From contig NZ_JAPNOA010000026.1 in NCBI RefSeq assembly GCF_026626885.1, positions 62,001 to 126,000 on the forward strand: a stretch of 64,000 nucleotides of DNA. The letters are read 5' to 3'. Position 1 is the stretch's first letter. Every line of letters begins with the position of its first letter. The notes beneath the pieces are model-generated. The model worked only from the letters and a program-made list of their open reading frames with translations. It was not told the origin of the DNA and ran no database searches. Shown piece by piece: positions 50,862-60,314 of this stretch. Origin of the DNA: Parathalassolituus penaei (GTDB lineage: Bacteria > Pseudomonadota > Gammaproteobacteria > Pseudomonadales > Oceanobacteraceae). The position numbers and the translations under genes were made by a program.

Positions 50862-52427
50862 TCAGCGCACTACGTTTACGTACAGGGTCAGGCGCTGGCC
50901 GGGATACAGATATTTGCCCTTTGCGGAATTCGGGTTCCACTTGCGAATATCAGCGATATCCAGACGGAAGCGGTTGGCAATCGAGTTCAGAGTGTCACCA
51001 CCGCGAACGCTATAGTTAATCTTGCGCAGCTCGTCACGAACGGCTCGTGAAGGCGATTTTCCTTCCGCTGATTTCCATACGGTCAGCTTCTGGCCTACGG
51101 ACAGTGGCGAATCGGTATCAAGCCCGTTCCAGCTAGCCAAATCGCGTACGCCAACGTTGTAGCGCGAAGCGATTGCCCACAATGTGTCACCGGATGCCAC
51201 TTCATGGGATGTGCGGGAGCTGTTGTTGGGTTTCGGCGCTGCTGCCACTATCGTGTTACTGGGCTCTCCACCTTTAGGTCCTGGAATCATCAGAATTTGG
51301 CCGGCCTTGAGGTTATTGCTGGCCAGCTTATTGGCCGTGCGAATAGCGTCAGTACTGCTCTGGTAGCGACGGGCAATGCTGGCGATGTTGTCACCAGAGC
51401 GTACCTTGTACTGATTCCAGTGTATGCGTTGGTCAGCCGGCAGGTTGATCAGGGCTGCTTCCAGGGATTGCTGGTTGTCGACCGGTACCAGAATCTGATG
51501 CGGGCCGTCTGGTGCAGTTGCCCAGCGGTTGAATCCGGGATTCAGGCGTTGCACTTCACTCAGGCTGGTGTCAGCCATTTCGGCAACCTGTGACATGTCA
51601 ATCTGGCCACCGGTGTCGACGACTGCAAAGTATGGTTGGTTGTTGACCGGTGTAAAGCGAGCGCCATATTGCTGTGGGCTTTTCAGAATCTGGGCTAGAC
51701 CCAGCAGTTTTGGAACGTAGTTGCGGGTTTCTTTCGGTAGGTCCAACGACCAGTAATCGGTTGGCTTTCCGGCATCCTCATTCTTCTTGATTGCGCGGGA
51801 CACGGTGCCAGCGCCGGCATTATAGGCTGCAAGAGCGAGGTACCAGTCGTTGTTGAATTGGCGCGAAAGGGAAGACAAGTAATCGAGTGCGGCATTGGTT
51901 GCGGCGCGAACATCGCGACGGCCGTCATACCACCAGTTCTGACGCAGACCAAACACGTTGCCGGTTGCGGGAATGAACTGCCAGACGCCTGCGGCCTGAC
52001 TTGGTGAATATGCATAAGGGTCGTAGGAACTTTCAACAAACGGCAGCAGGGCGAGTTCGCCTGGCAGGCGTCTTGCCTCAATTTGTTCGGCAATATAGTA
52101 GATATAAGGCGAGCTGCGCTCACTGACTCGTTCAATGAAACCGCTGCGGCTGGCATAGAAGTTACGTTGCTCAGCAATGCGATCGTTGTCGGTCAGATCC
52201 ATATTGAAGTTGTCGAGGACTCGGTCCCAGACGTCGTTGAATTCAGGGTCGCCTGGTTGTGGCTGCCACTCGTAGCCCAGTGAAACGGTGTCGGAGCTAT
52301 TGTGTGGCTGCCAGGTAGGCGTTGGTTCGTCTGTGTCTTCTGCAAGAATCTGCACCGGTTTATTGGTACAGGCTGTGAGCGCCAACGTCAGCGTGGCGAT
52401 CACCCATGGTAGTGTCAGATGTCGCAT
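50862..52427 (-). CDS. mltD: Membrane-bound lytic murein transglycosylase D
   Basis: MltD cleaves peptidoglycan glycan strands from the outer membrane. The 521-residue lipoprotein has lipobox LTAC with Cys20. The family 1 lytic transglycosylase domain holds the catalytic Glu132 in FVESSYDPYAYSPSQAAGVW, then ALAAYNAG near residues 198-205. Three C-terminal LysM units follow at about 340-382, 408-450 and 472-517, as in enteric MltD. ATG 52427 gives a proper signal. In enteric and pseudomonad genomes gloB lies between mltD and the methyltransferase gene; here the divergent methyltransferase gene is directly next, and gloB is not in the gap. Confidence 0.95.
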   Translation of the reverse strand: MRHLTLPWVIATLTLALTACTNKPVQILAEDTDEPTPTWQPHNSSDTVSLGYEWQPQPGDPEFNDVWDRVLDNFNMDLTDNDRIAEQRNFYASRSGFIERVSERSSPYIYYIAEQIEARRLPGELALLPFVESSYDPYAYSPSQAAGVWQFIPATGNVFGLRQNWWYDGRRDVRAATNAALDYLSSLSRQFNNDWYLALAAYNAGAGTVSRAIKKNEDAGKPTDYWSLDLPKETRNYVPKLLGLAQILKSPQQYGARFTPVNNQPYFAVVDTGGQIDMSQVAEMADTSLSEVQRLNPGFNRWATAPDGPHQILVPVDNQQSLEAALINLPADQRIHWNQYKVRSGDNIASIARRYQSSTDAIRTANKLASNNLKAGQILMIPGPKGGEPSNTIVAAAPKPNNSSRTSHEVASGDTLWAIASRYNVGVRDLASWNGLDTDSPLSVGQKLTVWKSAEGKSPSRAVRDELRKINYSVRGGDTLNSIANRFRLDIADIRKWNPNSAKGKYLYPGQRLTLYVNVVR

Positions 52428-52558
52428 GGGAATACAATGTCGTTTGATTTGTGGGACAGTCTATTCACACAGGTTGTTCACGGCAAGCTTCTATGTCAGT
52501 CAAAGGTGTAAAGCTGTGCGTCATGTCATGAGTTTTACAATTCTTTAACGGGGTTTGA

Positions 52559-53305
52559 ATGGCAATTCGAATAAAATCAGAGGCTTATGGTCAGTGGGTT
52601 GGATCAGTCCAGGCGCAGAGATTGTTGGCATTGGAGGCTGGATGGTTGCGTGATGCGCTTTCAGGGCTGCATGGTAACCACCTGCTTTACCTGGGGATTG
52701 ACGACAATCCACTGTTCTTGCAACGTTCCAGATGCAGTCATCCATTCCGGATGGGACTACCCTGGCAGCCTGAAATTACCTGTCATGCCCGTATGAATGA
52801 TGACGTTTGGCCTTTGCCTGACGAGGCCCTGGATGTGGTTGTTATGCAGCACGGGCTGGATCTGACGGCACGCCCGCATCAGATGATTCGTGAGGCTTCA
52901 CGCGTTCTGGTGTCGGGGGGGTATCTGGTGATTACCGGTTTTTCGCCGGTCAGTCTGTTTGGTCTGTTGCGCACGGCGATGGCGTTTTCGACACGTATGC
53001 CCTGGGTGGTTAACAGTGTAGCGGCTGAACGCCTGCGTGACTGGCTGACCCTGCTTGAATTTCGGGTGGAGTCGATCACGCCGGTTGCGCATTTGTGGCC
53101 TCTGAAAGTGGCCCCGGAGCACATTTCGCGCAGAATGGATCGGGTGTTGGCGGGGACGCGCTGGTTGCCTGCGAATGTCTATGTGCTTGTGGCGCGTAAA
53201 ACGGTCGCTGGTGTGACGCCTATACGTCCGCGGCGCTGGCAGCTGCTCGACCCCGGCTTTGGTATGGCAATTCCGGCGGCGCGGGTGCCGGGCGCGGCGG
53301 AATGA
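52559..53305 (+). CDS. SAM-dependent methyltransferase, YafS-like
   Basis: The 248-residue protein has a class I methyltransferase pattern: LLYLGIDD at the SAM-binding loop position (Gly-poor compared with the usual GxGxG), [18 protein letters not shown] as motif II/post-II, and [14 protein letters not shown] as motif III. Its place before rnhA and dnaQ matches yafS in E. coli and PA1814 in Pseudomonas. The substrate is unknown. GGGGTTTGA precedes the ATG. The weak motif I may reduce SAM binding, or the loop may be divergent in this family. Confidence 0.82.
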   Translation: MAIRIKSEAYGQWVGSVQAQRLLALEAGWLRDALSGLHGNHLLYLGIDDNPLFLQRSRCSHPFRMGLPWQPEITCHARMNDDVWPLPDEALDVVVMQHGLDLTARPHQMIREASRVLVSGGYLVITGFSPVSLFGLLRTAMAFSTRMPWVVNSVAAERLRDWLTLLEFRVESITPVAHLWPLKVAPEHISRRMDRVLAGTRWLPANVYVLVARKTVAGVTPIRPRRWQLLDPGFGMAIPAARVPGAAE

Positions 53306-53321
53306 ACGGTTGTGGAGAATT

Positions 53322-53756
53322 ATGAAAGTCGAAATTTTTACTGATGGCGCCTGCAAGGGCAATCCGGGAGCCGGTGGCTGGGGAGCGTTGTTGCGCTTTG
53401 GCTCGGCTGAGAAAGAGTTGTACGGCGGCGAGGCCAATACCACCAATAACCGTATGGAGCTGATGGCCGCTATTCAGGCGTTGAACTGCCTGACTCGTCC
53501 ATGTGAAGTGGTTCTGACAACCGACTCCCAGTACGTCAAGCAAGGCATTAATCAGTGGTTGGCAGGCTGGAAGCGAAATGGCTGGAAAACCGCTGCACGC
53601 GAACCCGTCAAGAATCAGGATCTGTGGCAGTCTCTGGATGCAGCCTGTTCCCGTCATAATATCGAATGGCGCTGGGTGAAAGGGCATGCTGGCCATGCTG
53701 AGAACGAGCGCGCGGATCAGCTCGCCAATCGTGGTGTGCAAGAGGTGAAAGTATGA
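53322..53756 (+). CDS. rnhA: Ribonuclease HI
   Basis: RNase HI removes RNA from RNA-DNA hybrids. The 144-residue protein has the full active site: Asp8 in [11 protein letters not shown], Glu46 in NNRMELMAA, Asp68 in TTDSQYV and Asp132 in NERADQLAN, with the WVKGHAGH His loop between. ATG 53322 has GGAG at about 5 nt, so the frame opening at 53259 is not used. Its stop overlaps the dnaQ start by 4 bp. Confidence 0.97.
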   Translation: MKVEIFTDGACKGNPGAGGWGALLRFGSAEKELYGGEANTTNNRMELMAAIQALNCLTRPCEVVLTTDSQYVKQGINQWLAGWKRNGWKTAAREPVKNQDLWQSLDAACSRHNIEWRWVKGHAGHAENERADQLANRGVQEVKV

Positions 53757-54475
53757 GGCAGGTTGTACTGGATACTGAAACCACCGGTATTGGTGAGGGG
53801 CACCGGATTCTTGAAATCGGTTGTGTGGAAGTAATTGAGCGAAAACTGACCGGGCGTCATTTTCACAAGTACATTGATCCCGAGCGCGATATTGATGTCG
53901 AGGCGGCTGAAGTCCACGGCATTACCAATGAATGGCTGAAATCCCAGGGGGCACCAAACTTCGCCCGTATCGTGGATGAGTTTCGCGAATTCATTGATGG
54001 CGCTCAGCTGGTGATTCATAACGCAGCGTTCGACGTCGGCATGATGGATGCTGAGTTTGCCCGTCTTGGGTTGCCCAAAACGCTGACCTTTTGCACAGTT
54101 CTTGACACGTTAAAGCTGGCCAGGGAAATGCATCCGGGCGCGCGTGCCAGTCTGGACGCGCTCTGTAAACGATACGACATCGACAATAGCCATCGTGAGC
54201 TGCACGGCGCTTTGCTTGACGCTGAGATTCTGGCTGATGTTTATCTGGCAATGACGGGTGGCCAGACGGCATTGCTGCTGGCAGATGAAGATGAAGATGA
54301 TGAGCAGGAAGAGATCGATCTCGATCTTTTGCTGGAGCCGGCGGATGCGGGCGAACTGTTGGTGGTGTGTGCCACTGGGCAGGAGCTTGAGGCGCATGAA
54401 AAAATGCTGAATTTGCTGGATAAAAAGAGCGGTGGGTGTGTCTGGCGTCGCAGTAATGAAGGTGAAGCATCCTGA
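53753..54475 (+). CDS. dnaQ: DNA polymerase III epsilon subunit (3'-5' proofreading exonuclease)
   Basis: The 240-residue protein has the DEDDh exonuclease motifs: LDTETTG (Asp7, Glu9), [14 protein letters not shown], and [19 protein letters not shown] with the His and Asp of motif III. Beyond residue 180 an acidic linker ([15 protein letters not shown]) leads to the polymerase-binding tail. DnaQ proofreads chromosome replication in the core with DnaE. It overlaps rnhA by 4 bp. A hairpin at 54466-54491 spans the stop. Confidence 0.96.
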   Translation: MRQVVLDTETTGIGEGHRILEIGCVEVIERKLTGRHFHKYIDPERDIDVEAAEVHGITNEWLKSQGAPNFARIVDEFREFIDGAQLVIHNAAFDVGMMDAEFARLGLPKTLTFCTVLDTLKLAREMHPGARASLDALCKRYDIDNSHRELHGALLDAEILADVYLAMTGGQTALLLADEDEDDEQEEIDLDLLLEPADAGELLVVCATGQELEAHEKMLNLLDKKSGGCVWRRSNEGEAS

Positions 54476-54491
54476 CGTTGGCCAGGATGCT
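54466..54491. terminator. Hairpin between convergent dnaQ and nhaB
   Basis: AGCATCCTG and CAGGATGCT pair across eight bases; the left arm includes the dnaQ stop codon. No T tract is evident. Confidence 0.6.
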
Positions 54492-54507
54492 GTAACCGAT
54501 ACTCTGA

Positions 54508-56019
54508 TCAGAGAAACAGGGTGACGGTGAGGTAGCCGATGCCAGTCATCACAATCGTGTACGGCAGCGCCATGATTACCATGCGTCCATAGGACAGACG
54601 AATTAGCGGAGCCAGTGCCGAAGTCAGCAGGAACAGGAAGGCGGCCTGGCCATTAGGGGTAGCAACGCTTGGCAGGTTGGTGCCGGTATTGATAGCCACT
54701 GCCAGATGGTTGAACTGTTCCTGGGTGATATGGCCGTGTGTCAGTGCATTTTTCACTTCGGTAATGTAGACAGTCGCAACAAAAACATTGTCACTGATCA
54801 TCGACAACAGGCCGTTGGCCAGGAAAAACACTCCGGGCTGGGCATGAGGCGGAACGTTCTCGGTGTTGAGAATCCAGTCGATAATAGGAGTGAACAGGTG
54901 TTGTGCATGAATAACAGCAACCACGCTGAAAAACACCACCAGCAGTGCTGTAAATGGCAGGGCCTCTTCGAACGATTTGCCCAGTTGATGTTCGTCGGTG
55001 ATGCCATTAAATGCGGTCAATAAAATAATGACAGTCAGGCCGATCAGGCCAACTTCAGCCAGATGCATTGCTAATCCGATTACCAAAAATATAGCGGTAA
55101 CCGCCTGAACCATCAGCTGAGCTTTGTGTTTTGTGGTCATTTGAGAGGATTGGCGGGCATCAAACTCTTCCAGAATGGTTCGTACATCTGCCGGTAATGC
55201 GGCGCCATATCCAAACCATTTGGTGCGCTCAAGAATGATGCAGGTCAATAATCCACCAAATAACACAGGCATTGAAACTGGCGCCATTCGTACGAAAAAC
55301 TCACCGAATTCCCATCCCGCTACTTTTGCAATCAGCAGGTTCTGCGGTTCGCCGACCAGTGTGCAAACGCCACCGAGCGCGGTTCCGACTGCGCCATGCA
55401 TCATCAGTGAACGCAAAAAGGCTCGGAACTCTTCCAGATCCAGGCGATGATGCTCTTTAAGCTCATGATCGGAGCCGTGATCGTGCTGACTATTGAAGTT
55501 CTTGCCACTGGCAACGCGGTGGTAAACGCTGTAAAAACCCACTGAAACAGCGATCAGAACGGCGGTAACGGTGAGTGCATCGAGAAATGCTGACAGCAGG
55601 GCGGCAACGATCGAGAATAGTAGTGACAGAACTGTCTTTGAATGTACGCCAATCAATATCTTGGTGAAGCTGAAAAGCAGCAAGTCTTTCATGAAATGAA
55701 TGCCTGCGACCATAAAGATCAGCAACAGCACAACAGGAAAGTTGGCGAGAGCTTCTTCATAGACCATTTCAGCGGGAGTCATTCCCAACAGAACGGCCTC
55801 AATTGCTAATAAACCACCGGGTTGTAATGGATAACATTTCAACGCCATGGCCAGGGTGAATATGAATTCGATAATCAGTAACCAGCCGGTGATGTAAGCA
55901 CCCGCGGTATAAAGGCTGACAATGTTGATCAGCAGAAAAGCAAGGATGGTTTGCTTGTACCAAACCGGTGCACTCCCCAAAAAATTATTGGCAAATGCAT
56001 GTTTTAGTGTCGCTTGCAT
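54508..56019 (-). CDS. nhaB: Na+/H+ antiporter NhaB
   Basis: The 503-residue inner-membrane protein has about twelve hydrophobic segments and the NhaB pattern. It starts [20 protein letters not shown] and has [20 protein letters not shown], a cytoplasmic loop with [20 protein letters not shown], and [20 protein letters not shown] near the end. NhaB exports sodium in exchange for protons. ATG 56019 has AAGGA at 8 nt; the ATG six codons upstream is not needed. It is divergent from fimL, the same neighbourhood as in Pseudomonas. Confidence 0.96.
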   Translation of the reverse strand: MQATLKHAFANNFLGSAPVWYKQTILAFLLINIVSLYTAGAYITGWLLIIEFIFTLAMALKCYPLQPGGLLAIEAVLLGMTPAEMVYEEALANFPVVLLLIFMVAGIHFMKDLLLFSFTKILIGVHSKTVLSLLFSIVAALLSAFLDALTVTAVLIAVSVGFYSVYHRVASGKNFNSQHDHGSDHELKEHHRLDLEEFRAFLRSLMMHGAVGTALGGVCTLVGEPQNLLIAKVAGWEFGEFFVRMAPVSMPVLFGGLLTCIILERTKWFGYGAALPADVRTILEEFDARQSSQMTTKHKAQLMVQAVTAIFLVIGLAMHLAEVGLIGLTVIILLTAFNGITDEHQLGKSFEEALPFTALLVVFFSVVAVIHAQHLFTPIIDWILNTENVPPHAQPGVFFLANGLLSMISDNVFVATVYITEVKNALTHGHITQEQFNHLAVAINTGTNLPSVATPNGQAAFLFLLTSALAPLIRLSYGRMVIMALPYTIVMTGIGYLTVTLFL

Positions 56020-56268
56020 GGATTTTTCCTTAATCAAATCCCTTCTGGGGCGCGGCGCAATTTAAATGGTTTCACATATTTTGCAACCAAGGTGGTCCAC
56101 GTACGTTGAACTACTGACGTTATCGGGCAACATCTTGTGCGACCGGTCGGGCCATTTTCGTTGTTATTCTGTGAACAACTGAACTTCAGGCCTTCTAAAA
56201 CGTTTAGCGCATAAGTGCGAATGTCGCTAGAATACGAGCCCAAAGATACCTTAACGCGACCTACATTC

Positions 56269-57912
56269 ATGGCAGAATTAATGATCCGTAGCGAAGAGTC
56301 CCAGTTTGCTTCCTCCCTGAATCTGGTAAAAGCCGAAGTGGCCAATGCCTTGGATCAGGCCGCCAATCATCTTTCCGTCTACTGCGAAACCGGTTCGCAG
56401 GAAAGTCTAAAAGCCTTCATGGCTGAAGTTCAGCAGGTTCGTGGAACCTTTAAGCTGCTCGATTTTCGTGCGGGTGAGCGAGTGTGTGAAGAGTTCGCCG
56501 AAACAGGCCGTATGGCACGTGGCGAGCCGTTGTCAGTTGGCACATTGACAACTTTTACCCAATCGATTCTGTTTTTGAAGCGTTTCGTCGATATGCTTGG
56601 TGCCGGTGTACCGTTGCCTCCCGGCCTCCTGGTTCCGACCATTAACATGATTCGTCGTGAACGCAACGACGCAGCACTGCCGGATGCCTATTTCTTCCTG
56701 GTTAATCTGCGTCCAAGCGTCCAGTCTCCGCGTCCGGAGCAGGGGGCTGTGCGCTTCCCGTATCGTCGTGTTCGTCAGATGTTTCAGCTCGGTCTGATTG
56801 GTCTGATGCGGAATCAGGGCCGTCGCGGTCCGATCATGGTGATGATGCGTGCCATTCAGCGTTATGAAAAAGCCAGTCGTGGCGGGGCGTCCTGGTTGTT
56901 CTGGCATGTTGTGCTGGCAGCTCTTGACGCCATTTCCCAGCCGGAATTTGAACTGACACCATCACGAATGGCGCTACTCAGTCAGGTTGACCGTCTGGCA
57001 CGTCGGATTCAGGAAACGGATGGAAAGGCCTTTGCTGAAAAACAGGCAGACTGGCTGCTGAAGGAGTTTGTTTATCTTGTAGCATTGGCGGATCCGGTTT
57101 CTGATCGCGTGTGTGAAGTCCAGAATGAGTTTCAGTTGTCAGCGAATGTCCGAGAGAAGGATCTGGCATCGTTTCGAGCCCAGCTACATGGCCCTGATTA
57201 TGCTGCACTTGAATCACTGACCACGGCGCTACGTGAAGAGTTGCAAGTGATCAAGGATCAGATCGACGTGATCGAGCGCGTTGAGCTGAGCGAAGAAGAC
57301 TTCGTTGAGTTGCTGGCATCGCTAGGGCGGATTGGCGATACACTTGTGATTACCAATCTGTTGGATCAGGCAGAGCGTGCTCATGGGTTGGCTCGTCGTC
57401 TCAAAGCTCGTGGCGCTGCCAGTCTGAGAGATGAAGTATCGTCAATCGCTGATGAAATCATTCAACTGGAGCAGGGGTTGCTTGCTGTGTCCCAGCAGGG
57501 ACTGGATAGGGACGCCAGTGTTGATCCGGTGAGTCTGAAAGAGGCGCGTATTTCCGTGCTGCAGGAGTCCATGACCGCGCTTGCCATGATCAAGCGCGCT
57601 ATTGGCAGCTATCTGGAGTCCGAAGGTGACAAGATGCACGTGAATAACGTCGGCAAGAGCCTGATGGACGTGGCCGGTGCCATGCTGTTTCTTGATAAAA
57701 AGCCGGTATACGACATTCTGATCGCACTTGAGAAGTTCATTACCACCCAGGTGTTGACGGCTCAGAGCCCTGTGCCTGATCACAAGATGGAAGCGTTTGC
57801 TGACGCGATCACGGCGGTTGAATATTTTATCGACTCCCTCAACGGCCAGGCGACCGGTGCTGACGATGCGATTCGTCTGGCCGAAGAAAGCCTGACCCAT
57901 CTGCAGAGGTAA
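56269..57912 (+). CDS. fimL: FimL-like protein, twitching/cAMP regulation
   Basis: The 547-residue soluble protein resembles the N-terminal part of the ChpA/PilL chemosensory kinase: Hpt-like helical bundles (SLNLVKAEVANALDQAANHL, QVRGTFKLLDFRAGERVCEE) without the phosphorylatable His. This is the layout of FimL, which in P. aeruginosa controls type IV pili and cAMP through CyaB. The order nhaB-fimL-sohB matches that genome. A TAGAAT box at about 56229 suggests transcription begins near 56236, so ATG 56269 is preferred to in-frame starts at 56215/56221. The site before it is weak; ATG 56281 is another option. Confidence 0.82.
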   Translation: MAELMIRSEESQFASSLNLVKAEVANALDQAANHLSVYCETGSQESLKAFMAEVQQVRGTFKLLDFRAGERVCEEFAETGRMARGEPLSVGTLTTFTQSILFLKRFVDMLGAGVPLPPGLLVPTINMIRRERNDAALPDAYFFLVNLRPSVQSPRPEQGAVRFPYRRVRQMFQLGLIGLMRNQGRRGPIMVMMRAIQRYEKASRGGASWLFWHVVLAALDAISQPEFELTPSRMALLSQVDRLARRIQETDGKAFAEKQADWLLKEFVYLVALADPVSDRVCEVQNEFQLSANVREKDLASFRAQLHGPDYAALESLTTALREELQVIKDQIDVIERVELSEEDFVELLASLGRIGDTLVITNLLDQAERAHGLARRLKARGAASLRDEVSSIADEIIQLEQGLLAVSQQGLDRDASVDPVSLKEARISVLQESMTALAMIKRAIGSYLESEGDKMHVNNVGKSLMDVAGAMLFLDKKPVYDILIALEKFITTQVLTAQSPVPDHKMEAFADAITAVEYFIDSLNGQATGADDAIRLAEESLTHLQR

Positions 57913-57915
57913 GCC

Positions 57916-58560
57916 ATGATTCAAAGCGTACTGGTTGTTTCGCTGTCTGCCGTTGCGCTGGTGTTGCTGCTGATTGTCGCCAAAATGTGGGTTGGCAAGG
58001 AATGGTTCGTTCAGTGGCTGAAAGGTAACCTCGGGATTGTGATGATTGTGGTCAGTGTCCTGTTGGTGTTTTCGGCAATTGATGCGGCATCCTATCGGCA
58101 AGCACACTCTGGTGAAGTGCTTTATACCGTTACCACCTATCAACTTGAACCTCAAGTTTATGAGGTAGAAATGGTGAGTGCCACTAATGGCCATTCTGCT
58201 CGCTATGAGATTCAGGGAGAGCAATGGCAGCTGGAACTGCAGACTCTTGCGTGGCGGGGTCCTGGCTCGTCAGTATCGGATTTGCCGGCGTATCGTCCGG
58301 CTTCTCTGGAAGGTCGATATCTCTCGCTGGAGCAAGAGCGCACGTCCCACAAACAACAAGTGAGTTTGTCTGAGTCTCGCTGGGTGAATTTGTGGAGTAT
58401 ATTTCGCGATGCCAATCTGTGGTTGGATGGTGATGTGTGGCGTTTGCAGTTCATGCCGTTGGTAAACGGCGCCAACTACACGATTCTGATTGGGCAGAAC
58501 GGTCTTGAAACCTCGCCTCTGAATGACGTGGCAACGCAGGCTCTGAAGGGGAACTGGTAA
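57916..58560 (+). CDS. Hypothetical membrane protein downstream of fimL
   Basis: The 214-residue protein has two membrane helices near residues 4-24 and 38-60, separated by WVGKEWFVQWLKGNLG, and a C-terminal part of 150 residues that is probably periplasmic and beta-rich. It starts 3 bp after the fimL stop, so it is cotranscribed. Similar genes lie between fimL and sohB in pseudomonads as I recall, often labelled multidrug transporter without evidence. The function is unknown. Confidence 0.7.
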   Translation: MIQSVLVVSLSAVALVLLLIVAKMWVGKEWFVQWLKGNLGIVMIVVSVLLVFSAIDAASYRQAHSGEVLYTVTTYQLEPQVYEVEMVSATNGHSARYEIQGEQWQLELQTLAWRGPGSSVSDLPAYRPASLEGRYLSLEQERTSHKQQVSLSESRWVNLWSIFRDANLWLDGDVWRLQFMPLVNGANYTILIGQNGLETSPLNDVATQALKGNW

Positions 58561-58584
58561 GAGCGGTATTGGGGCAAGCCAATA

Positions 58585-58620
58585 AAAAGCCCGGTATTTA
58601 ACCGGGCTTTTGGTTTTTTG
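58585..58620. terminator. Bidirectional terminator
   Basis: AAAAGCCCGG and CCGGGCTTTT pair around TATTTAA. GG and six T follow on the plus strand; the minus strand ends in TTTTTATT. Confidence 0.9.
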
Positions 58621-58631
58621 GCATCTGGTGA

Positions 58632-58946
58632 TCAGGATGGGAACAGGTCGCTGATACGGGTGGCCAGCATCATGTCGCCTTCGACACGCAGCTGACCGGC
58701 CATAAAGGCTTGCATACCGCTGGTTTCACCGCTGGCGATGCCTGCGAGGGTTTCTGTGTTCATGACCAGAGTGACATCCGGATCATCATGTTCTCCTTCC
58801 ACAACGGCACAGGCGCCTTCTTTTACGATGATGTGGTAGGTATCGCCATCTTCGATTTCAAACTGGAAAACCGAGTCCATGTCGGCAGCGGCTTCGCTGT
58901 TGAATCGGGCGTTAAGGATATTGATGATGTCGGCGACAGAGGTCAT
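58632..58946 (-). CDS. SCP2 sterol-binding domain protein
   Basis: The 104-residue protein has the whole SCP2 fold: DTYHIIVKEGACAVVEGEHD, then PDVTLVMNTETLAGIASGE and MQAFMAGQLRVEGDMMLATR. SCP2 proteins bind lipids in a hydrophobic tunnel; the bacterial partner or ligand is unknown. AAGGAACAG precedes the start. It shares a terminator with the fimL-unit membrane protein gene. Confidence 0.93.
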   Translation of the reverse strand: MTSVADIINILNARFNSEAAADMDSVFQFEIEDGDTYHIIVKEGACAVVEGEHDDPDVTLVMNTETLAGIASGETSGMQAFMAGQLRVEGDMMLATRISDLFPS

Positions 58947-59168
58947 GGCTGTTCCTTATTGTTAGTGTGTCATTCGCTGCTGGCGGCTGGTTGGCAGAAC
59001 CTGCCAGCGACAAGACGAGCTGTGTTTTCACTCTAGGGGTTGGCTTTGGTCCTGTCAATTGGATTCAAACGATCGTATGAATCTGATCTGGCTGCAGACT
59101 GCCCTTGTTGCCCGGCTGGAATCCGGTATGCTTGCGCTTTTCCAGCCGCAATAACCAAGGATTTCTGA

Positions 59169-60236
59169 GTGGATTTTATCGCCGATTACGGAGCATTTTT
59201 GCTCAAGACCGTAACGATTGTAGGGGCCCTGTTAATACTGGTTGGCGTGATCGCCAATATGAGTTCTCGTCACAAATCCCGTCAGGACGGCGAACTGACG
59301 CTGCGGAGCTTCAATGACGAGCTCGAAGACTACAAAGACGCAATTGAAGTTTCCATCTACGATGAAGAACAACTGAAAGCGCTGCATAAAGAACGCGAAA
59401 AAGAAGAGAAGGCCAAAGCCAAGGCTGAAAAAAAGCGCAACAAGGAGGTTCAGGAAGAACCAGAAGAAGAATCCCGCAAGCGCGTATACGTTCTCGACTT
59501 TAACGGCGACGTGCAGGCCAGCGACGTCGATTTTCTGCGTCACGAAATCACGGCGGTTCTGACTCAGGCGCGCCCTGAGGATGAAGTGGTGCTGCGTCTG
59601 GAAAGTCCGGGTGGTATGGTTCACACCTATGGTCTGGCGGCATCCCAACTCAAGCGTATTCGTGATCGTGGCATTCATCTCACCATCTGTGTTGATGAAG
59701 TGGCAGCCAGTGGTGGTTATATGATGGCCTGTCTGGCTGATCGTATTATTGCCGCGCCGTTTGCCCTGGTGGGTTCCATTGGTGTGATGGCACAGCTGCC
59801 TAACTTCAGCAAAGTGCTTAAAAAGTACGATGTTGATTACGAGCTGTACACGGCTGGTGAATACAAGCGCACTGTCACTATGTTTGGTGAGAATACGCCG
59901 AAGGCACGTGAAAAATTCCAGTCTGATCTCGATCAGACTCACGTGTTGTTCAAGGATCATATCCGTCGATTCCGTCCGGCTCTGGATGTGGATGCGGTTG
60001 CCAACGGTGAAGTCTGGTACGGCCAGCAGGCGCTGGACCTCAAGCTGATTGATGATCTGGGTACCAGTGATGATTATCTGGTAGCGGCTTGTGACAACTC
60101 GGATGTGTTTGTTGTGCGTTACGAGTACAAGAAGTCTCTGCAGGAGAAGTTTGGTCTGGCGTTACAGGCTGGTTTTGAGTCGGCGCTGACCAAGGTGCTG
60201 ACGGCAGTGCAAAAACAGACGGTCAGCAAAAGCTGA
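59169..60236 (+). CDS. sohB: Inner-membrane peptidase SohB
   Basis: SohB is an S49-family serine protease of the inner membrane. The 355-residue protein has an N-terminal membrane helix (near residues 9-32), a charged coiled region rich in Lys and Glu, and then the protease domain. LRLESPGGMVHTYG forms the oxyanion strand, DEVAASGGYMMAC carries the catalytic Ser, and YTAGEYKRTVTMFGEN carries the catalytic Lys. The start is TTG- or GTG-like at 59169 (MDFIADYGAF). AAGGATTTCTGA lies just before it. The terminator at 60246-60282 follows. Confidence 0.92.
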   Translation: MDFIADYGAFLLKTVTIVGALLILVGVIANMSSRHKSRQDGELTLRSFNDELEDYKDAIEVSIYDEEQLKALHKEREKEEKAKAKAEKKRNKEVQEEPEEESRKRVYVLDFNGDVQASDVDFLRHEITAVLTQARPEDEVVLRLESPGGMVHTYGLAASQLKRIRDRGIHLTICVDEVAASGGYMMACLADRIIAAPFALVGSIGVMAQLPNFSKVLKKYDVDYELYTAGEYKRTVTMFGENTPKAREKFQSDLDQTHVLFKDHIRRFRPALDVDAVANGEVWYGQQALDLKLIDDLGTSDDYLVAACDNSDVFVVRYEYKKSLQEKFGLALQAGFESALTKVLTAVQKQTVSKS

Positions 60237-60245
60237 TATTGGTCT

Positions 60246-60282
60246 GCAATAAAAAACCCGGCATTGCCGGGTTTTTTATTGC
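60246..60282. terminator. Bidirectional terminator between sohB and the antiporter gene
   Basis: A perfect 17-bp stem (GCAATAAAAAACCCGGC and its complement) with loop ATT. T runs follow on both strands. Confidence 0.93.
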
Positions 60283-60314
60283 CTGTCGGCAGGGCCGTGT
60301 ATGGGAAGTACGGG

